From Pedobacter sp. SYSU D00535 (GTDB lineage Bacteria > Bacteroidota > Bacteroidia > Sphingobacteriales > Sphingobacteriaceae): a stretch of 64,000 nucleotides of DNA. The DNA is taken from NCBI RefSeq assembly GCF_017355855.1, contig NZ_JAFEWD010000005.1, positions 247,379 to 311,378 on the forward strand, in the 5' to 3' direction. Each line of letters opens with the position of its first letter. Position 1 is the stretch's first letter. Shown piece after piece: positions 48,999-58,374 of this stretch. Made by a program: the position numbers and the translations under genes. Below the pieces are notes generated by a model that saw only the letters and a list, made by a program, of their open reading frames with translations, ran no database searches and was not told the origin of the DNA.

Positions 48999-49577
48999 TT
49001 ACAAAGCGGGCAGTCGGTCCATAACCATCATCATACCCGCACCAAAAGTTGCAGCGCTAAGGAATAAGCTCCAATCAGCCTGTTTTACCTTTACCTTAAC
49101 GAACAAGTGAGCCAGCGAGAGCACTACGGTTACAACGACCAGTTGGCCGAGTTCCAGTCCCAAGTTGAAGGCCAGCAGTTCCATTACAATGTTTTCATCT
49201 GCTCCCAACAGGCTTTTCAAATAACCTGAAAAACCGAGTCCATGGATCAGTCCGAATAGCAGTGCCGCTCCATATTTTAGCTGCTGTGCATGTTCAGTTC
49301 GGTTTTTACGAAGCAGATTAAAAAGAGCAGTAATGACAATAGTGATTGGAATAAGTAATTCTATTAACGCGGAACGAAATTGCACTGCTTCAAAAACACT
49401 TAGCGCAAGCGTTGCTGAGTGTCCTATTGTAAACGCAGTCACAAGGACCAGCACTTTTCTCCAGTCGCGAAACAAGTAGACTCCGATAAGAGAAAGAATA
49501 AATAAGATGTGATCGGAACCGTTCAGATCTAAGATATGTTTCCAGCCCAGTTCTAAGTAGATACTAAAATCATTCAA
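48999..49577 (-). CDS. HupE/UreJ family membrane protein
   Basis: The 192-aa protein has about six TM segments and the HupE/UreJ signatures (GSDHILFILSLIGVYLF, TAFTIGHSATLALS, FGLIHGLGFSGYL, FNLGLELGQL) with His residues suited to metal passage. Family members are secondary nickel or cobalt transporters in hydrogenase and urease clusters. No such cluster is here; association with an M1 peptidase and a DUF6702 gene is the usual Bacteroidetes setting, of unknown purpose. Confidence 0.87.
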   Translation of the reverse strand: MNDFSIYLELGWKHILDLNGSDHILFILSLIGVYLFRDWRKVLVLVTAFTIGHSATLALSVFEAVQFRSALIELLIPITIVITALFNLLRKNRTEHAQQLKYGAALLFGLIHGLGFSGYLKSLLGADENIVMELLAFNLGLELGQLVVVTVVLSLAHLFVKVKVKQADWSLFLSAATFGAGMMMVMDRLPAL

Positions 49578-49652
49578 TTGTTTTCTGTAATTTTTTTAGC
49601 TTGCCGCCGTTCTGCTTAAGATACTTTCACTAAAATAGCCTTTATTTGTCGG

Positions 49653-50125
49653 ATGTTGCAACTAATTACCTCTATTTTTGCGCTTATACACCCTTTTTTT
49701 GTCAGTGTAACAGAGATCCGGCATAATGAGAAGACCAAGTCACTGGAAATAAGCAGTAAGTTGTTTTTTGACGATTTTGAGCACGCGCTGGGGGCCAACT
49801 ACAAGCAGAAGCTCGACATTCTAAATCCTTCTGAAAAAAGAAGGCTTGATCCTTAATTGCCGACTACCTGGGGAAACATTTAGTGCTTCAGGTGAATGGA
49901 AAGCCCGTAAAATTGAAGTATCTGGGTTATGAAATAGAGCAGGAAGCAATATGGTGCTATATGGAAGTGGTGAAGCTTCCTAAGATTCACTCGATCCATA
50001 TCACAAACGACATCCTTTTTAAGGAGCACGAATCCCAGGTGAACCTGCTTCATGTGAGTGTCGGCGGGCAGCGTAAGAGTACTAAACTCGACAATCCTTC
50101 CGGACTCGCAAGTTTTAAGTTTTAG
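49653..50125 (+). pseudogene. DUF6702 family gene with a -1 frameshift
   Basis: The first frame (49653-49856) encodes LIHPFFVSVTEIRHNEKTKS ... NPSEKRRLDP then stops. The second frame, open from 49850, continues LIADYLGKHLVLQVNGKPVK and ends LDNPSGLASFKF at 50125. Together they give a full DUF6702-type protein (about 157 aa: N-terminal signal-like segment, then two linked beta domains). One missing base between about 49851 and 49855 (GATCC-TTAATT) explains the split. A sequencing error, recent mutation or programmed shift are all possible. Confidence 0.8.
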
Positions 50126-50140
50126 GATTGGTTGTAAAAA

Positions 50141-50177
50141 TAAGAAGCCGCGAGGTGACGTGTCTCGCGGCTTCTTA
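50141..50177. terminator. Bidirectional terminator
   Basis: A perfect 14-bp stem TAAGAAGCCGCGAG (50141-50154) / CTCGCGGCTTCTTA (50164-50177) lies between the DUF6702 gene and the convergent lipoprotein gene. Confidence 0.85.
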
Positions 50178-50191
50178 TCAGACTTATACGT

Positions 50192-51247
50192 TTACTGGTA
50201 TTGAATGTAGATCGGTTGTGGCTTAAGCTTCATCAACTCCTCAGGTGTCATCAAACGATGCGGCGACTTCTTCAAATCATTTTTGTAAAAGATTTTGAAG
50301 CCGGTAAATTGAACCGGTTGGTTGCGTACAAAGTATCTGTAGGTACCCAGTTTCAAGTCGGGTTCACCCCATCCGTCCATGTGGATCACCACCTGTACTT
50401 CCGGGCGCAACTTGATGTTCTTGTAGTTGGTTAGCATTTTCTCAGTAAAACGGTGGATCACAAATACTTTCGGAGGAAGGTTGTTATCGCGCACTAACTT
50501 AGCAAGGTAATCAGAACAGTAGTTAAGGTCTGCTGCATCGTAAGTTCCGATTTTGCTGCCCGGACGGTTTCCGCCTTTCATGGAGAATTCCGGGTCGATA
50601 CCCAGGTGTACGTTCGGTAATTTTAAGTACTGCTCCAACAGAGGAAGCTCATCTTTGATGGTACTTAAAGCCACCTGAATATCCAGAAACACGATCATGT
50701 CCTTGCGCATTTTAGAAATCGCTAAAACCGAGTCGATCTGCTTGAAGGGCATTCTGTAGCGGTACTTCCCATCTTTGCCAGGATCTCCTTGTGCCACTAC
50801 TGCAATATAATGAAGGGCTGGTTGAACAGGGGTATTAGGATCTGCTTTTTCCCAACGGCGAACTTCCTGATCTAGCTTTGACAGCATTTCCTTGGGAGGA
50901 AGTTCCCCTAAAATTCCCATCCGTTTAGAGTATAAGTTGCCATAATAAGCCACGATGCGTTTGAATGGAAGGATAGCGCCAGGTTTCGGGTATGGCGTGT
51001 TCTTTACGGGCCAGCGACCAGTGGTGTCACCATTTGCCAGAGCCAGCATTTTTTTGTTGTAGAGTGCCGTATCAATAGTACTGCTGTTTGCGGCAGCTTC
51101 TCCCGAAGTGGCGCTGCTGTCGCTTGCTTGTTTGCTACTGTCGTTTACCGCTGCTGTCTTACCACTACCGGCTTTACTGGGATTTTCCGTACAGCCAACA
51201 GAGAAACTGGCAACGGCTAATCCTAAAATCAAAAAGTATTTATTCAT
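50192..51247 (-). CDS. Lipoprotein of unknown function
   Basis: ATG at 51247 (MNKYFLILGLAVASFSVGC) places a lipobox with Cys19; a second ATG two codons upstream is less likely. A low-complexity Ser/Ala/Asp linker (about 20-60) is followed by a globular domain with TIM-barrel-like landmarks (FKRIVAYYGNLYSKRMGILG, MIVFLDIQVALSTIKDELP, VHLGIDPEFSMKGG, VFVIHRFTEKML, VQVVIHMDGWGE). The acidic residues after strands resemble a glycoside-hydrolase-type barrel, but I cannot assign a family. Confidence 0.78.
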   Translation of the reverse strand: MNKYFLILGLAVASFSVGCTENPSKAGSGKTAAVNDSSKQASDSSATSGEAAANSSTIDTALYNKKMLALANGDTTGRWPVKNTPYPKPGAILPFKRIVAYYGNLYSKRMGILGELPPKEMLSKLDQEVRRWEKADPNTPVQPALHYIAVVAQGDPGKDGKYRYRMPFKQIDSVLAISKMRKDMIVFLDIQVALSTIKDELPLLEQYLKLPNVHLGIDPEFSMKGGNRPGSKIGTYDAADLNYCSDYLAKLVRDNNLPPKVFVIHRFTEKMLTNYKNIKLRPEVQVVIHMDGWGEPDLKLGTYRYFVRNQPVQFTGFKIFYKNDLKKSPHRLMTPEELMKLKPQPIYIQYQ

Positions 51248-51328
51248 ACACATTATAGATGTTCCTTCAATCCTTGCAAAATAGCCTTGATACGTTACAA
51301 TACCAAGGAAAGATTTGAAATTCGGAGT

Positions 51329-52213
51329 TTATTTAAACTTTCTTACTTTTCCAAAAACGCCAAGAGGAAGTTTACTTCCGGCGCTCGCCTGCAGGTACAA
51401 TTCGCCGGTTTCCAGGTTCTGCGGATTTTTAACAGAGCCCTTCAGGAGGTTCTCTACAATCACGGAGGAGAAACCGAGTGAGTAGGTGTTCAGGATGAGG
51501 AAATGCTCCTCTTCGTCCAGCAGTTGGCTAACATCCTGCATCATTTCCAGGATATGATCCTCCAGTTTCCATTTTTCACCGTTAGGCCCGTGGCCATAGG
51601 CAGGAGGATCGAGAATGATGCCGTTATACTTTTTTCCTCTTTTGAGCTCCCGCTTTACGAACTTTAGCGCATCTTCTACCACCCAGCGAATGTCTTTCAG
51701 ACCAGAAAGCTCCTGGTTTTCGTTTGCCCAGGTCACTACCTGCTTGATGGAATCAACGTGGGTCGTATCTGCTCCGGCGGCTCTGGCTATGACCGTTGCA
51801 CCACCTGTGTAAGCAAAGAGGTTGAGTACTTTAGGTTCCGGGTTTTTGAACTTGCTGATGCTTTCAGATATGTAATCCCAATTTACTGCCTGCTCAGGGA
51901 AAAGGCCCACGTGTTTGAAAGAGGTTAAGCCTAAACGCAATTTTATGGAAACCTCGTTGTTCTGATAGGTGATATGCCAGCGGTCTGGTGTCTTTGGATT
52001 TTTCTTAATCCATTCGCCGGAAGTAGCCGAACGGCCTTTGAAGCGAATATGATGCTGTTTTTGCCATTCCGCCTCTGAAAGTTGTTTGGCCCACACGGCT
52101 TGAGGCTCTGGCCGGATTAGAATCAAATTTCCGAAACGCTCAAGCTTCTCGAAATTGCCGCAATCAATCAGCTCATAGTCTTTCCAGTGCTGCGGTGTTA
52201 AAAGTTGGATCAT
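51329..52213 (-). CDS. Class I SAM-dependent methyltransferase (RlmI-like)
   Basis: The 294-aa protein has a small N-terminal domain followed by a Rossmann-like methyltransferase: KVLNLFAYTGGATVIARAAGA (SAM-binding motif I), VDSIKQVVTWANEN (motif II acidic residue) and IILDPPAYGHGPNGEKW, the DPPxYG motif of rRNA/tRNA or nucleotide methyltransferases. It resembles RlmI/SAM-dependent 23S rRNA methyltransferases, but the N-terminal PUA-type domain is short. RNA as substrate is inference. Confidence 0.83.
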   Translation of the reverse strand: MIQLLTPQHWKDYELIDCGNFEKLERFGNLILIRPEPQAVWAKQLSEAEWQKQHHIRFKGRSATSGEWIKKNPKTPDRWHITYQNNEVSIKLRLGLTSFKHVGLFPEQAVNWDYISESISKFKNPEPKVLNLFAYTGGATVIARAAGADTTHVDSIKQVVTWANENQELSGLKDIRWVVEDALKFVKRELKRGKKYNGIILDPPAYGHGPNGEKWKLEDHILEMMQDVSQLLDEEEHFLILNTYSLGFSSVIVENLLKGSVKNPQNLETGELYLQASAGSKLPLGVFGKVRKFK

Positions 52214-52354
52214 GTAGTTTATTGAATTTCTGTGTTGTTGTTTGAATTGCCCCGGCTAATCTGTGCAGGATATTTGCCCTTAATGGAGCGGCCAGGGCAA
52301 ACTCGGGCTGGAAAATGAATCCGACGGAAACAGACCGATCAGGTGATTTTCAAA

Positions 52355-53107
52355 CTATAGTTTATCCTTCGCCGCCTGCGTAAATTTACTGGCGAACACG
52401 AAGTCGTTTAACTGTTGATTGTCTGTTTTCGCGATTTCCTTATTGGAGCCTTCCCACTCTTTTTTTCCATTGTAAAGGAAGATGATATTGTCGCCGATGC
52501 CCATTACTGAGTTCATGTCATGGGTTACCACCACTGTTGTGATCTTGTATTCCTCGGTTAGTTCGTTAATCAATTCGTCAATCACAATAGCTGTTTTCGG
52601 GTCCAGTCCCGAGTTGGGCTCATCAACAAAAAGATACTTCGGCTGCATGGAGATTGCCCGCGCAATACCCACACGCTTTTTCATACCTCCCGATAGTTCG
52701 GCAGGGTAGAGCTTATTTTTTCCTGCCAGGTTCACTCGCTCAAGGCAGAAGTTTACGCGCTCTTTTTTCTCTTTCGTCTTCATTTCGGTAAACATGTTGA
52801 GCGGGAACATGATGTTCTCCTCCACAGTCATCGAGTCAAAAAGGGCTGAACTTTGAAACAGCATGCCGATTTCTTTGCGGATATCTATCCGTTCCTCGAA
52901 AGTCATTCTCGTGAAATCCCGGCCGTCGTACATGACAGATCCCTGTTCGGGCTCATGTAACCCGACCATGCATTTCAGCAGTGTAGTTTTTCCGGAACCC
53001 GAGCCACCAATGATCAGGTTACACATTCCCTCCCTAAACACTCCTGAGATGCCTTTCAGGACGTAGTTGTCACCGAAAGTTTTATGAATGTCGTGAATTT
53101 CTATCAT
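52355..53107 (-). CDS. MlaF-type ABC transporter ATP-binding protein
   Basis: ATG at 53107 (MIEIHDIHKTFGDNYVLKGI) overlaps the permease stop by four bases (ATGA); the longer frame would read into the permease. The 250-aa ATPase has Walker A GGSGSGKTTLLK, signature LSGGMKKRVGIARA, Walker B LFVDEPNSGLDP and the H-loop VVTHDMNSV. The LSGGMKKR signature is typical of MlaF, which powers phospholipid transport between the membranes. The MlaD-type MCE gene usually found with it is not next to it. Confidence 0.9.
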   Translation of the reverse strand: MIEIHDIHKTFGDNYVLKGISGVFREGMCNLIIGGSGSGKTTLLKCMVGLHEPEQGSVMYDGRDFTRMTFEERIDIRKEIGMLFQSSALFDSMTVEENIMFPLNMFTEMKTKEKKERVNFCLERVNLAGKNKLYPAELSGGMKKRVGIARAISMQPKYLFVDEPNSGLDPKTAIVIDELINELTEEYKITTVVVTHDMNSVMGIGDNIIFLYNGKKEWEGSNKEIAKTDNQQLNDFVFASKFTQAAKDKL

Positions 53108-53838
53108 AATAAGAGTTGTGCCACTAAGTAATCGGCAAATAAGATCATAATGCAACTTACTACTACTGCCCGGGTGCTGGAGATGCCCACATCAAGTGCG
53201 CCGCCAGACGTATAAAAGCCCTGGTAGGCAGAAACGGAGGTAATGATGAAGGCAAAAACTACCGCTTTCACCATAGATACGGTAAGCGTAAATCCTCTGA
53301 AGCCGTCAATTGTTCCCGCGATGAAATCGTTCGCTGTTACTGCTCCTGAAATGGTTCCTGCCAGGTATCCGCCCCAAATACTTAAACCAATGGAAATGAT
53401 GACCAACATTGGAATTGTTACTACCGCTGCAATTATCTTGGGCAGAATCAGGTAGCCGGGCGAATTAATTCCCATTATCTCCAGGGCATCGATCTGCTCG
53501 GTTACCCGCATGGTCCCGATCTGCGATGCAACGCTCGACCCTACTTTCCCGGCAAGAACGAGGGCTGAAATGGTAGGACTCAGCTCGAGGATAGTCGAGT
53601 CTCTCACGATCATCCCAATAGTGGATTTGGGGATCAGGTCACTTACCAGCTGGAAAGCTGTTTGTACAGTGGTTACCATCCCCAGGAAAACAGAAATAAT
53701 GGAGATGATCCAAACTGATCCTACTCCAATCGAATTCATTTCATGAAAAATTTCTTTTCTGTAGATGTTCCACTTCTCCGGCTTTCGAAAAACGGCTTTA
53801 AGTAATAAAATATATTTTCCTAGCGGATAAAAGATCAT
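53104..53838 (-). CDS. MlaE-type ABC transporter permease
   Basis: The 244-aa protein has five to six hydrophobic segments and the MlaE family pattern (FLGMVTTVQTAFQLV, LVLAGKVGSSVASQIGTMRVTEQIDALEIMGI, GFTLTVSMVKAVVFAFIITSVSAYQGF). It forms the membrane part of a Mla-like lipid transporter with the ATPase that overlaps it by 4 bp. The SDR gene begins about 60 bp away on the other strand. Confidence 0.9.
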   Translation of the reverse strand: MIFYPLGKYILLLKAVFRKPEKWNIYRKEIFHEMNSIGVGSVWIISIISVFLGMVTTVQTAFQLVSDLIPKSTIGMIVRDSTILELSPTISALVLAGKVGSSVASQIGTMRVTEQIDALEIMGINSPGYLILPKIIAAVVTIPMLVIISIGLSIWGGYLAGTISGAVTANDFIAGTIDGFRGFTLTVSMVKAVVFAFIITSVSAYQGFYTSGGALDVGISSTRAVVVSCIMILFADYLVAQLLL

Positions 53839-53898
53839 ATTTGATTTTTGGCTAAAAATAAATTATTTAACGTTACTGTTCAATTTTACTTTTATCGA

Positions 53899-54600
53899 AT
53901 GAATGCAGTTATCACCGGAGCGACTAAGGGCATGGGTCGGACCATCGCTGTCAAACTTGCACAAGCAGGCTTTAATCTGATACTTTGCTCCAGAAGCCAA
54001 CACGAAATCGATGATTTTTGTCAGGAACTTATTGCGGCAAATCCTCAAATTATAGCCTCTGGCCTAAAAACCGACTGTTCTAACCCTGCGGAGGTGAAAC
54101 GGTTTGCAAACTTTGTACAACAACAGTTTGAAACAGTTCATGTTTTGATTAATAATGTCGGGGTTTTTCATCCGGCCTCCATTTTAGACGAAGAGGAGGA
54201 TGTATTGGCGACCCAGATGCAGGTGAACTTCAATACGGCCTACGTTCTTTGCAGGGCCTTCGGGCGCAAGATGCGGGAACACAAAGCGGGTCACATCATC
54301 AATATTTGTTCCGTTGCAGCTTTAAACCCTGTTGTAGCGGCAGGATCTTATTCTGTAACAAAGGCAGCCTTGCTGAGTCTAACCAAAGTACTTCGGGAGG
54401 AATTGATGGAACACAAGGTAAAGGTGACAGCCATTCATCCCGGGTCGACTCTCACAAATTCATGGGAGGGAACAAGCATTCCGCCTGATCGGTTTATAGC
54501 GGCGGAGGATGTAGCTGAAACGGTGCTTGCCTGTTTGCGCATGAGCCCCGGAGCAAATCCCGATGAAATTGTGATCAGGCCGTTGGAAGGAAATTTATAA
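53899..54600 (+). CDS. SDR family NAD(P)-dependent oxidoreductase
   Basis: ATG 53899 gives 233 aa; the upstream TTG start would add 17 poor residues. The nucleotide motif is TGATKGMG (TGxxxGxG), NNVG is present, and the catalytic set Ser (INICSVAAL), Tyr and Lys (GSYSVTKAAL) is complete. Classical SDRs reduce or oxidise alcohols and ketones, many of them 3-oxoacyl-type; the substrate here is open. It is divergent from mlaE and 9 bp before the PspC-domain gene. Confidence 0.88.
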   Translation: MNAVITGATKGMGRTIAVKLAQAGFNLILCSRSQHEIDDFCQELIAANPQIIASGLKTDCSNPAEVKRFANFVQQQFETVHVLINNVGVFHPASILDEEEDVLATQMQVNFNTAYVLCRAFGRKMREHKAGHIINICSVAALNPVVAAGSYSVTKAALLSLTKVLREELMEHKVKVTAIHPGSTLTNSWEGTSIPPDRFIAAEDVAETVLACLRMSPGANPDEIVIRPLEGNL

Positions 54601-54609
54601 CATTCAATT

Positions 54610-55170
54610 ATGGAGAAGAAACTGGAACGAGATGAAGCCAATAAAATGATTGCCGGCGTGGCAGCCGGATTGGCAGATTATATGCACGTAGAGGTAACCT
54701 GGGTGCGGGTGCTCTTTCTGCTGGCTGCAATTTTCGGTTTCGCAGGCGTGTGGGTTTACCTGATCCTGTGGATAGCTGTGCCCGCAAAGTCTTTATATTC
54801 GGGATACTCTGCCTTCGATACGGATTACAAGGTGTTTTCGGATCAATCACGGACGTATCAGGACCCTGTCGTAAAGCCGGGGTATGAGCCAACCTACGTG
54901 AAAGAAAAGCGCGGAGATAGCGGGAGGTTAGTTGCCGGGATAGCGCTTATTGTAGTTGGTGGTTTTTTTCTCCTTCGGGAGTTTAATATCATTCCTCACT
55001 GGTTCTCAGTAGCTAAATTGTGGCCCCTGATCTTCATCATCATCGGCTTGATCATGCTCGCCACCTCCGGAAAGAAAAACAAAGTAATTTATGAGCCGAA
55101 AAATGATATTCCTGCCGGCGACAATCCTGTTAATTCAAATGATAAACCGGGCGATCAGCCTTTAGCCTAG
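54610..55170 (+). CDS. PspC-domain membrane protein
   Basis: The 186-aa protein starts with a PspC domain (LERDEANKMIAGVAAGLADYMHVEVTWVR) including its TM helix (about 38-58), then a soluble linker and a second hydrophobic pair (about 105-120 and 130-150) that resembles LiaI/LiaF-type segments. The C-terminal tail is acidic and hydrophilic. PspC-like proteins respond to membrane stress. It is 4 bp upstream of a LiaF-like gene and 9 bp after the SDR stop. Confidence 0.85.
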   Translation: MEKKLERDEANKMIAGVAAGLADYMHVEVTWVRVLFLLAAIFGFAGVWVYLILWIAVPAKSLYSGYSAFDTDYKVFSDQSRTYQDPVVKPGYEPTYVKEKRGDSGRLVAGIALIVVGGFFLLREFNIIPHWFSVAKLWPLIFIIIGLIMLATSGKKNKVIYEPKNDIPAGDNPVNSNDKPGDQPLA

Positions 55171-55174
55171 CAAT

Positions 55175-56113
55175 ATGAGAACTGAAAGAATTATCTGGGG
55201 ACTTATTTTCGTTTTTATCGGAGGAGTGCTGTTGCTCGATAACTTCGAAGTAATCGACTTCCACTGGGAAATTATCTGGCGCTTCTGGCCGCTTGTCCTG
55301 ATTGTAATCGGTGCTAATATGCTTTTCAGTCGGGATAGTTCCGACAGATCCGGCGCCGTCGCGGTGGTGATCACCATCGCAGCTCTTGCATTTATTGCCT
55401 ACGAGGGCAGCCGTGCCGTCCCCTATCAGGACGAACGCTGGTTTGACCGGGATGAAGAGGAGGAAAATATCAGTACCCGCCCTGGCCGCAGTTCCAGCAA
55501 TTTCTCTGAACAGCTTACGGCCGGAGTAAGATATGCGGAACTAAATATCAGTGGCGGAGCTACCAAATACGTCCTCCAGGATTCGACCATTCAGCTTTTC
55601 GAGGCAGAGGTGAAAAAGAATTTCGGGAACTATTCCCTCTTCAAAATTTCCAAAGACAGTGTGGATGTTCTGAACTTCAAGATGAAGGGAAAGCAAAACT
55701 GGAATATGGATAACGTCCGTACCAACGAGGCATTCATAAAGTTGAACCCCTCCTTGATTTGGGATATAAATCTGGAAATGGGGGCAGGCAAGTTGGATTT
55801 CGATCTAAGTAAGTTCAATGTGCGCAACCTGAAGTTTGAGGGAGGGGCTGCATCCGTTAATTTGAAGTTGGGCCAGCCAGAAGCAATAACGACTGTTAGT
55901 GCAGAGACAGGGGTTTCGGGAATTGAAATTGCTGTTCCCGAGGCAGCTGCCTGCCAGATTCGCCTCGACTCCGGCTTATCGTCTTCCGACTTTGAAGGAT
56001 TTACCAAGCTGGAAGATGGGAGCTATGAAACGCCAAACTTCAAGACAGCCACCAAAAAGATAATTATTGACTTGGAAGGGGGACTGTCGAAGTTCGAAGT
56101 GAAGCGCTATTAG
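55175..56113 (+). CDS. LiaF-like envelope-stress membrane protein
   Basis: The 312-aa protein starts with a LiaI-LiaF-like TM region (IIWGLIFVFIGGVLLLDNFEVIDF, PLVLIVIGANMLF, then a third TM near 60-75). A linker leads to a C-terminal beta-solenoid-like domain (AELNISGGATKYVL ... IIDLEGGLSKFEVKRY) as in cell-wall-active-antibiotic response proteins. It follows the PspC gene by four bases, so both form an envelope-stress module. Confidence 0.85.
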   Translation: MRTERIIWGLIFVFIGGVLLLDNFEVIDFHWEIIWRFWPLVLIVIGANMLFSRDSSDRSGAVAVVITIAALAFIAYEGSRAVPYQDERWFDRDEEEENISTRPGRSSSNFSEQLTAGVRYAELNISGGATKYVLQDSTIQLFEAEVKKNFGNYSLFKISKDSVDVLNFKMKGKQNWNMDNVRTNEAFIKLNPSLIWDINLEMGAGKLDFDLSKFNVRNLKFEGGAASVNLKLGQPEAITTVSAETGVSGIEIAVPEAAACQIRLDSGLSSSDFEGFTKLEDGSYETPNFKTATKKIIIDLEGGLSKFEVKRY

Positions 56114-56266
56114 CTGCGGTCTGCCCCGGCTTGCTTTTTACGCTTTTGGACCTGATTTTCGCCCCATAAGCAACATCCAGTCGCTATACCTGTTTTGCTC
56201 TATTGGGCTTAAGGCTACGCCTTTTACAAACCATTTCCTTACTTTTGTATTATTCCAAAAAATACT

Positions 56267-58267
56267 ATGGTCTCTGATACGAATTCTGCGCTGAAAGGAA
56301 AATACTGCAATTCTCTTACTCAATATTCCCGGTTTGTTACCCGGGAAGTGGCTGTTGGAGATATTCCGCTGGGAGGAAATAATCCTATCCGTATCCAGAG
56401 TATGACCACCACGGATACCATGGACACCCTTGGTACGGTGGAGCAGACGATCCGTATGGTAGAGGCGGGCTGCGAATACGTTCGTATTACGGCCCCCAGT
56501 ATGAAGGAGGCGCAGAACCTGGCAGAGATAAAAAAAGAATTACGCTTTCGCGGTTATAATGTGCCACTGGTGGCGGATATTCACTTTACTCCCAATGCTG
56601 CCGAAGTGGCTGCCCGGATCGTAGAAAAGGTGCGGATCAATCCCGGCAACTATGCGGACAAGAAACGCTTCGACCAGTTGGAATACACACCTCAGGAGTA
56701 TAGTGCGGAGTTGGAGCGGATCTATAGCAAGTTTGCACCCCTGGTAAAAGTCTGTAAGGAATATGGCACTGCCATGCGCATTGGTACCAATCATGGGTCG
56801 CTCTCTGATCGCATCATGAGCTACTATGGTGATACGCCGAGGGGAATGGTGGAATCAGCAATGGAGTTTATCCGCATGTGCGAAGATCTGAGCTTCTACA
56901 ATTTGGTTATCTCCATGAAGTCCAGCAATCCCCAGGTCATGGTACAAGCCTACCGGCTTCTGGTGGAAACGATGCAAAATGAAGGGATGAACTACCCGCT
57001 GCATTTAGGGGTTACCGAAGCCGGGGATGGAGAAGACGGCCGTATTAAATCTGCCGTAGGCATTGGAACGTTGCTGGAAGATGGACTGGGCGATACAATC
57101 CGCGTGTCACTTACAGAGGAGCCGGAGTTTGAAGCGCCTGTTGCAATTGCTCTTGCCAATCGTTATTCCAGCCGCGGTACCGCTTCCGCTCATTTCACAG
57201 CAGCTGGCGAAGCAACACTTCCCGCCGGTTTTAGTCCCTACGAATACCAGAAACGGGAATCCGCAGAATTAAACACCTTTATCGGTGGACATCAGGTGCC
57301 GAGGGTAATTGTGGATCTTTCAAAGGCCAATCTGAAGGATCCGTTCATTCTGTCCGATGTTGGATATAACTATTCGGCAGTTCTGGACAAATACAATATG
57401 GGCGAGCAGTCCATTGATTTTGTTTACTTCGCTGATCAGTTGCCCTCGTTTTCGATGCCGGGAAACCTGAAACAGTTGTATAACTACGAGACCTGGAAGA
57501 GCTTATCGAAGAAATATAACAGTCATCCCCTGTATGGTTTGCAGGAATACCTGCAGGCGGAGGTGAGGGATACAGCATTGAACCTGGTTTGCATAAGTCA
57601 TGCTGACTTAGCCGCAGGAGCACTAGACAGTCTGGAGCCAGACAACAGCCTGGTCTTCGTGTTGGAAACAACGGAAGTGCACGGAATGGCAGACCAGCGG
57701 CAATTCTTCTTCAAACTTGCTGAGCGGGGTATTCGAACGCCTGTCATCATCAAAAGAACTTATGGTTTTGAAGCAGAACAGGCGGCCTCTGATGTGATCT
57801 CGACTTTTCAGCTATATGCAGCCACCGACGCGGGTGCTCTGCTGGTGGATGGTTTTGGCGATGGGATCTGGCTGGATGCTCGTCAGATTGACACCAAGAC
57901 TATCGTAAGTACATCTTTCGGAATTCTTCAGGCCACGCGTTCCCGCATTTCGAAAACCGAATATATCTCTTGTCCTAGTTGTGGCCGCACGCTGTTTGAT
58001 TTGCAGGAAACCACTCAGATGATTCGGAGTCGTACCAGTCACCTTAAGGGGCTGAAGATCGGCATCATGGGCTGCATCGTAAATGGCCCCGGAGAAATGG
58101 CCGATGCCGACTATGGCTATGTGGGAACTGGTCCTGGTAAAATCACCCTGTATCGTGGCAAGGAAGTAGTGAAGAAAAACGTCAATACCGAGAAAGCCCT
58201 CGATGAGCTGATCGAGATCATCCGCGAAGACGGCAACTGGGTAGAAGCGCATCAGGAGCAGTTATAG
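56267..58267 (+). CDS. ispG: 4-hydroxy-3-methylbut-2-en-1-yl diphosphate synthase (long form)
   Basis: IspG (GcpE) carries out the penultimate step of the MEP isoprenoid pathway, converting MEcPP to HMBPP with a [4Fe-4S] cluster. This 666-aa version has the TIM-barrel domain (IRIQSMTTTDT, EYVRITAPSM, VADIHFTPNAA, RINPGNYADKKRF), then an inserted middle domain of about 250 residues typical of Bacteroidetes, Chlamydiae and plants. The cluster domain has Cys569, Cys572 and Cys603 (CPSCGR, GCIVNGPGE) with Glu610. ATG 56267 follows a 150-bp gap. Confidence 0.95.
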   Translation: MVSDTNSALKGKYCNSLTQYSRFVTREVAVGDIPLGGNNPIRIQSMTTTDTMDTLGTVEQTIRMVEAGCEYVRITAPSMKEAQNLAEIKKELRFRGYNVPLVADIHFTPNAAEVAARIVEKVRINPGNYADKKRFDQLEYTPQEYSAELERIYSKFAPLVKVCKEYGTAMRIGTNHGSLSDRIMSYYGDTPRGMVESAMEFIRMCEDLSFYNLVISMKSSNPQVMVQAYRLLVETMQNEGMNYPLHLGVTEAGDGEDGRIKSAVGIGTLLEDGLGDTIRVSLTEEPEFEAPVAIALANRYSSRGTASAHFTAAGEATLPAGFSPYEYQKRESAELNTFIGGHQVPRVIVDLSKANLKDPFILSDVGYNYSAVLDKYNMGEQSIDFVYFADQLPSFSMPGNLKQLYNYETWKSLSKKYNSHPLYGLQEYLQAEVRDTALNLVCISHADLAAGALDSLEPDNSLVFVLETTEVHGMADQRQFFFKLAERGIRTPVIIKRTYGFEAEQAASDVISTFQLYAATDAGALLVDGFGDGIWLDARQIDTKTIVSTSFGILQATRSRISKTEYISCPSCGRTLFDLQETTQMIRSRTSHLKGLKIGIMGCIVNGPGEMADADYGYVGTGPGKITLYRGKEVVKKNVNTEKALDELIEIIREDGNWVEAHQEQL

Positions 58268-58374
58268 CTTATTTTAAAGCTGAACGGGCCATCCAAGCGT
58301 TTTTCACTGCAGCGCCCTCGTCTGAGAGGTGCTACTCTTTTTTGATTCTCTTCGGAAGATCTGTAAATTATACC

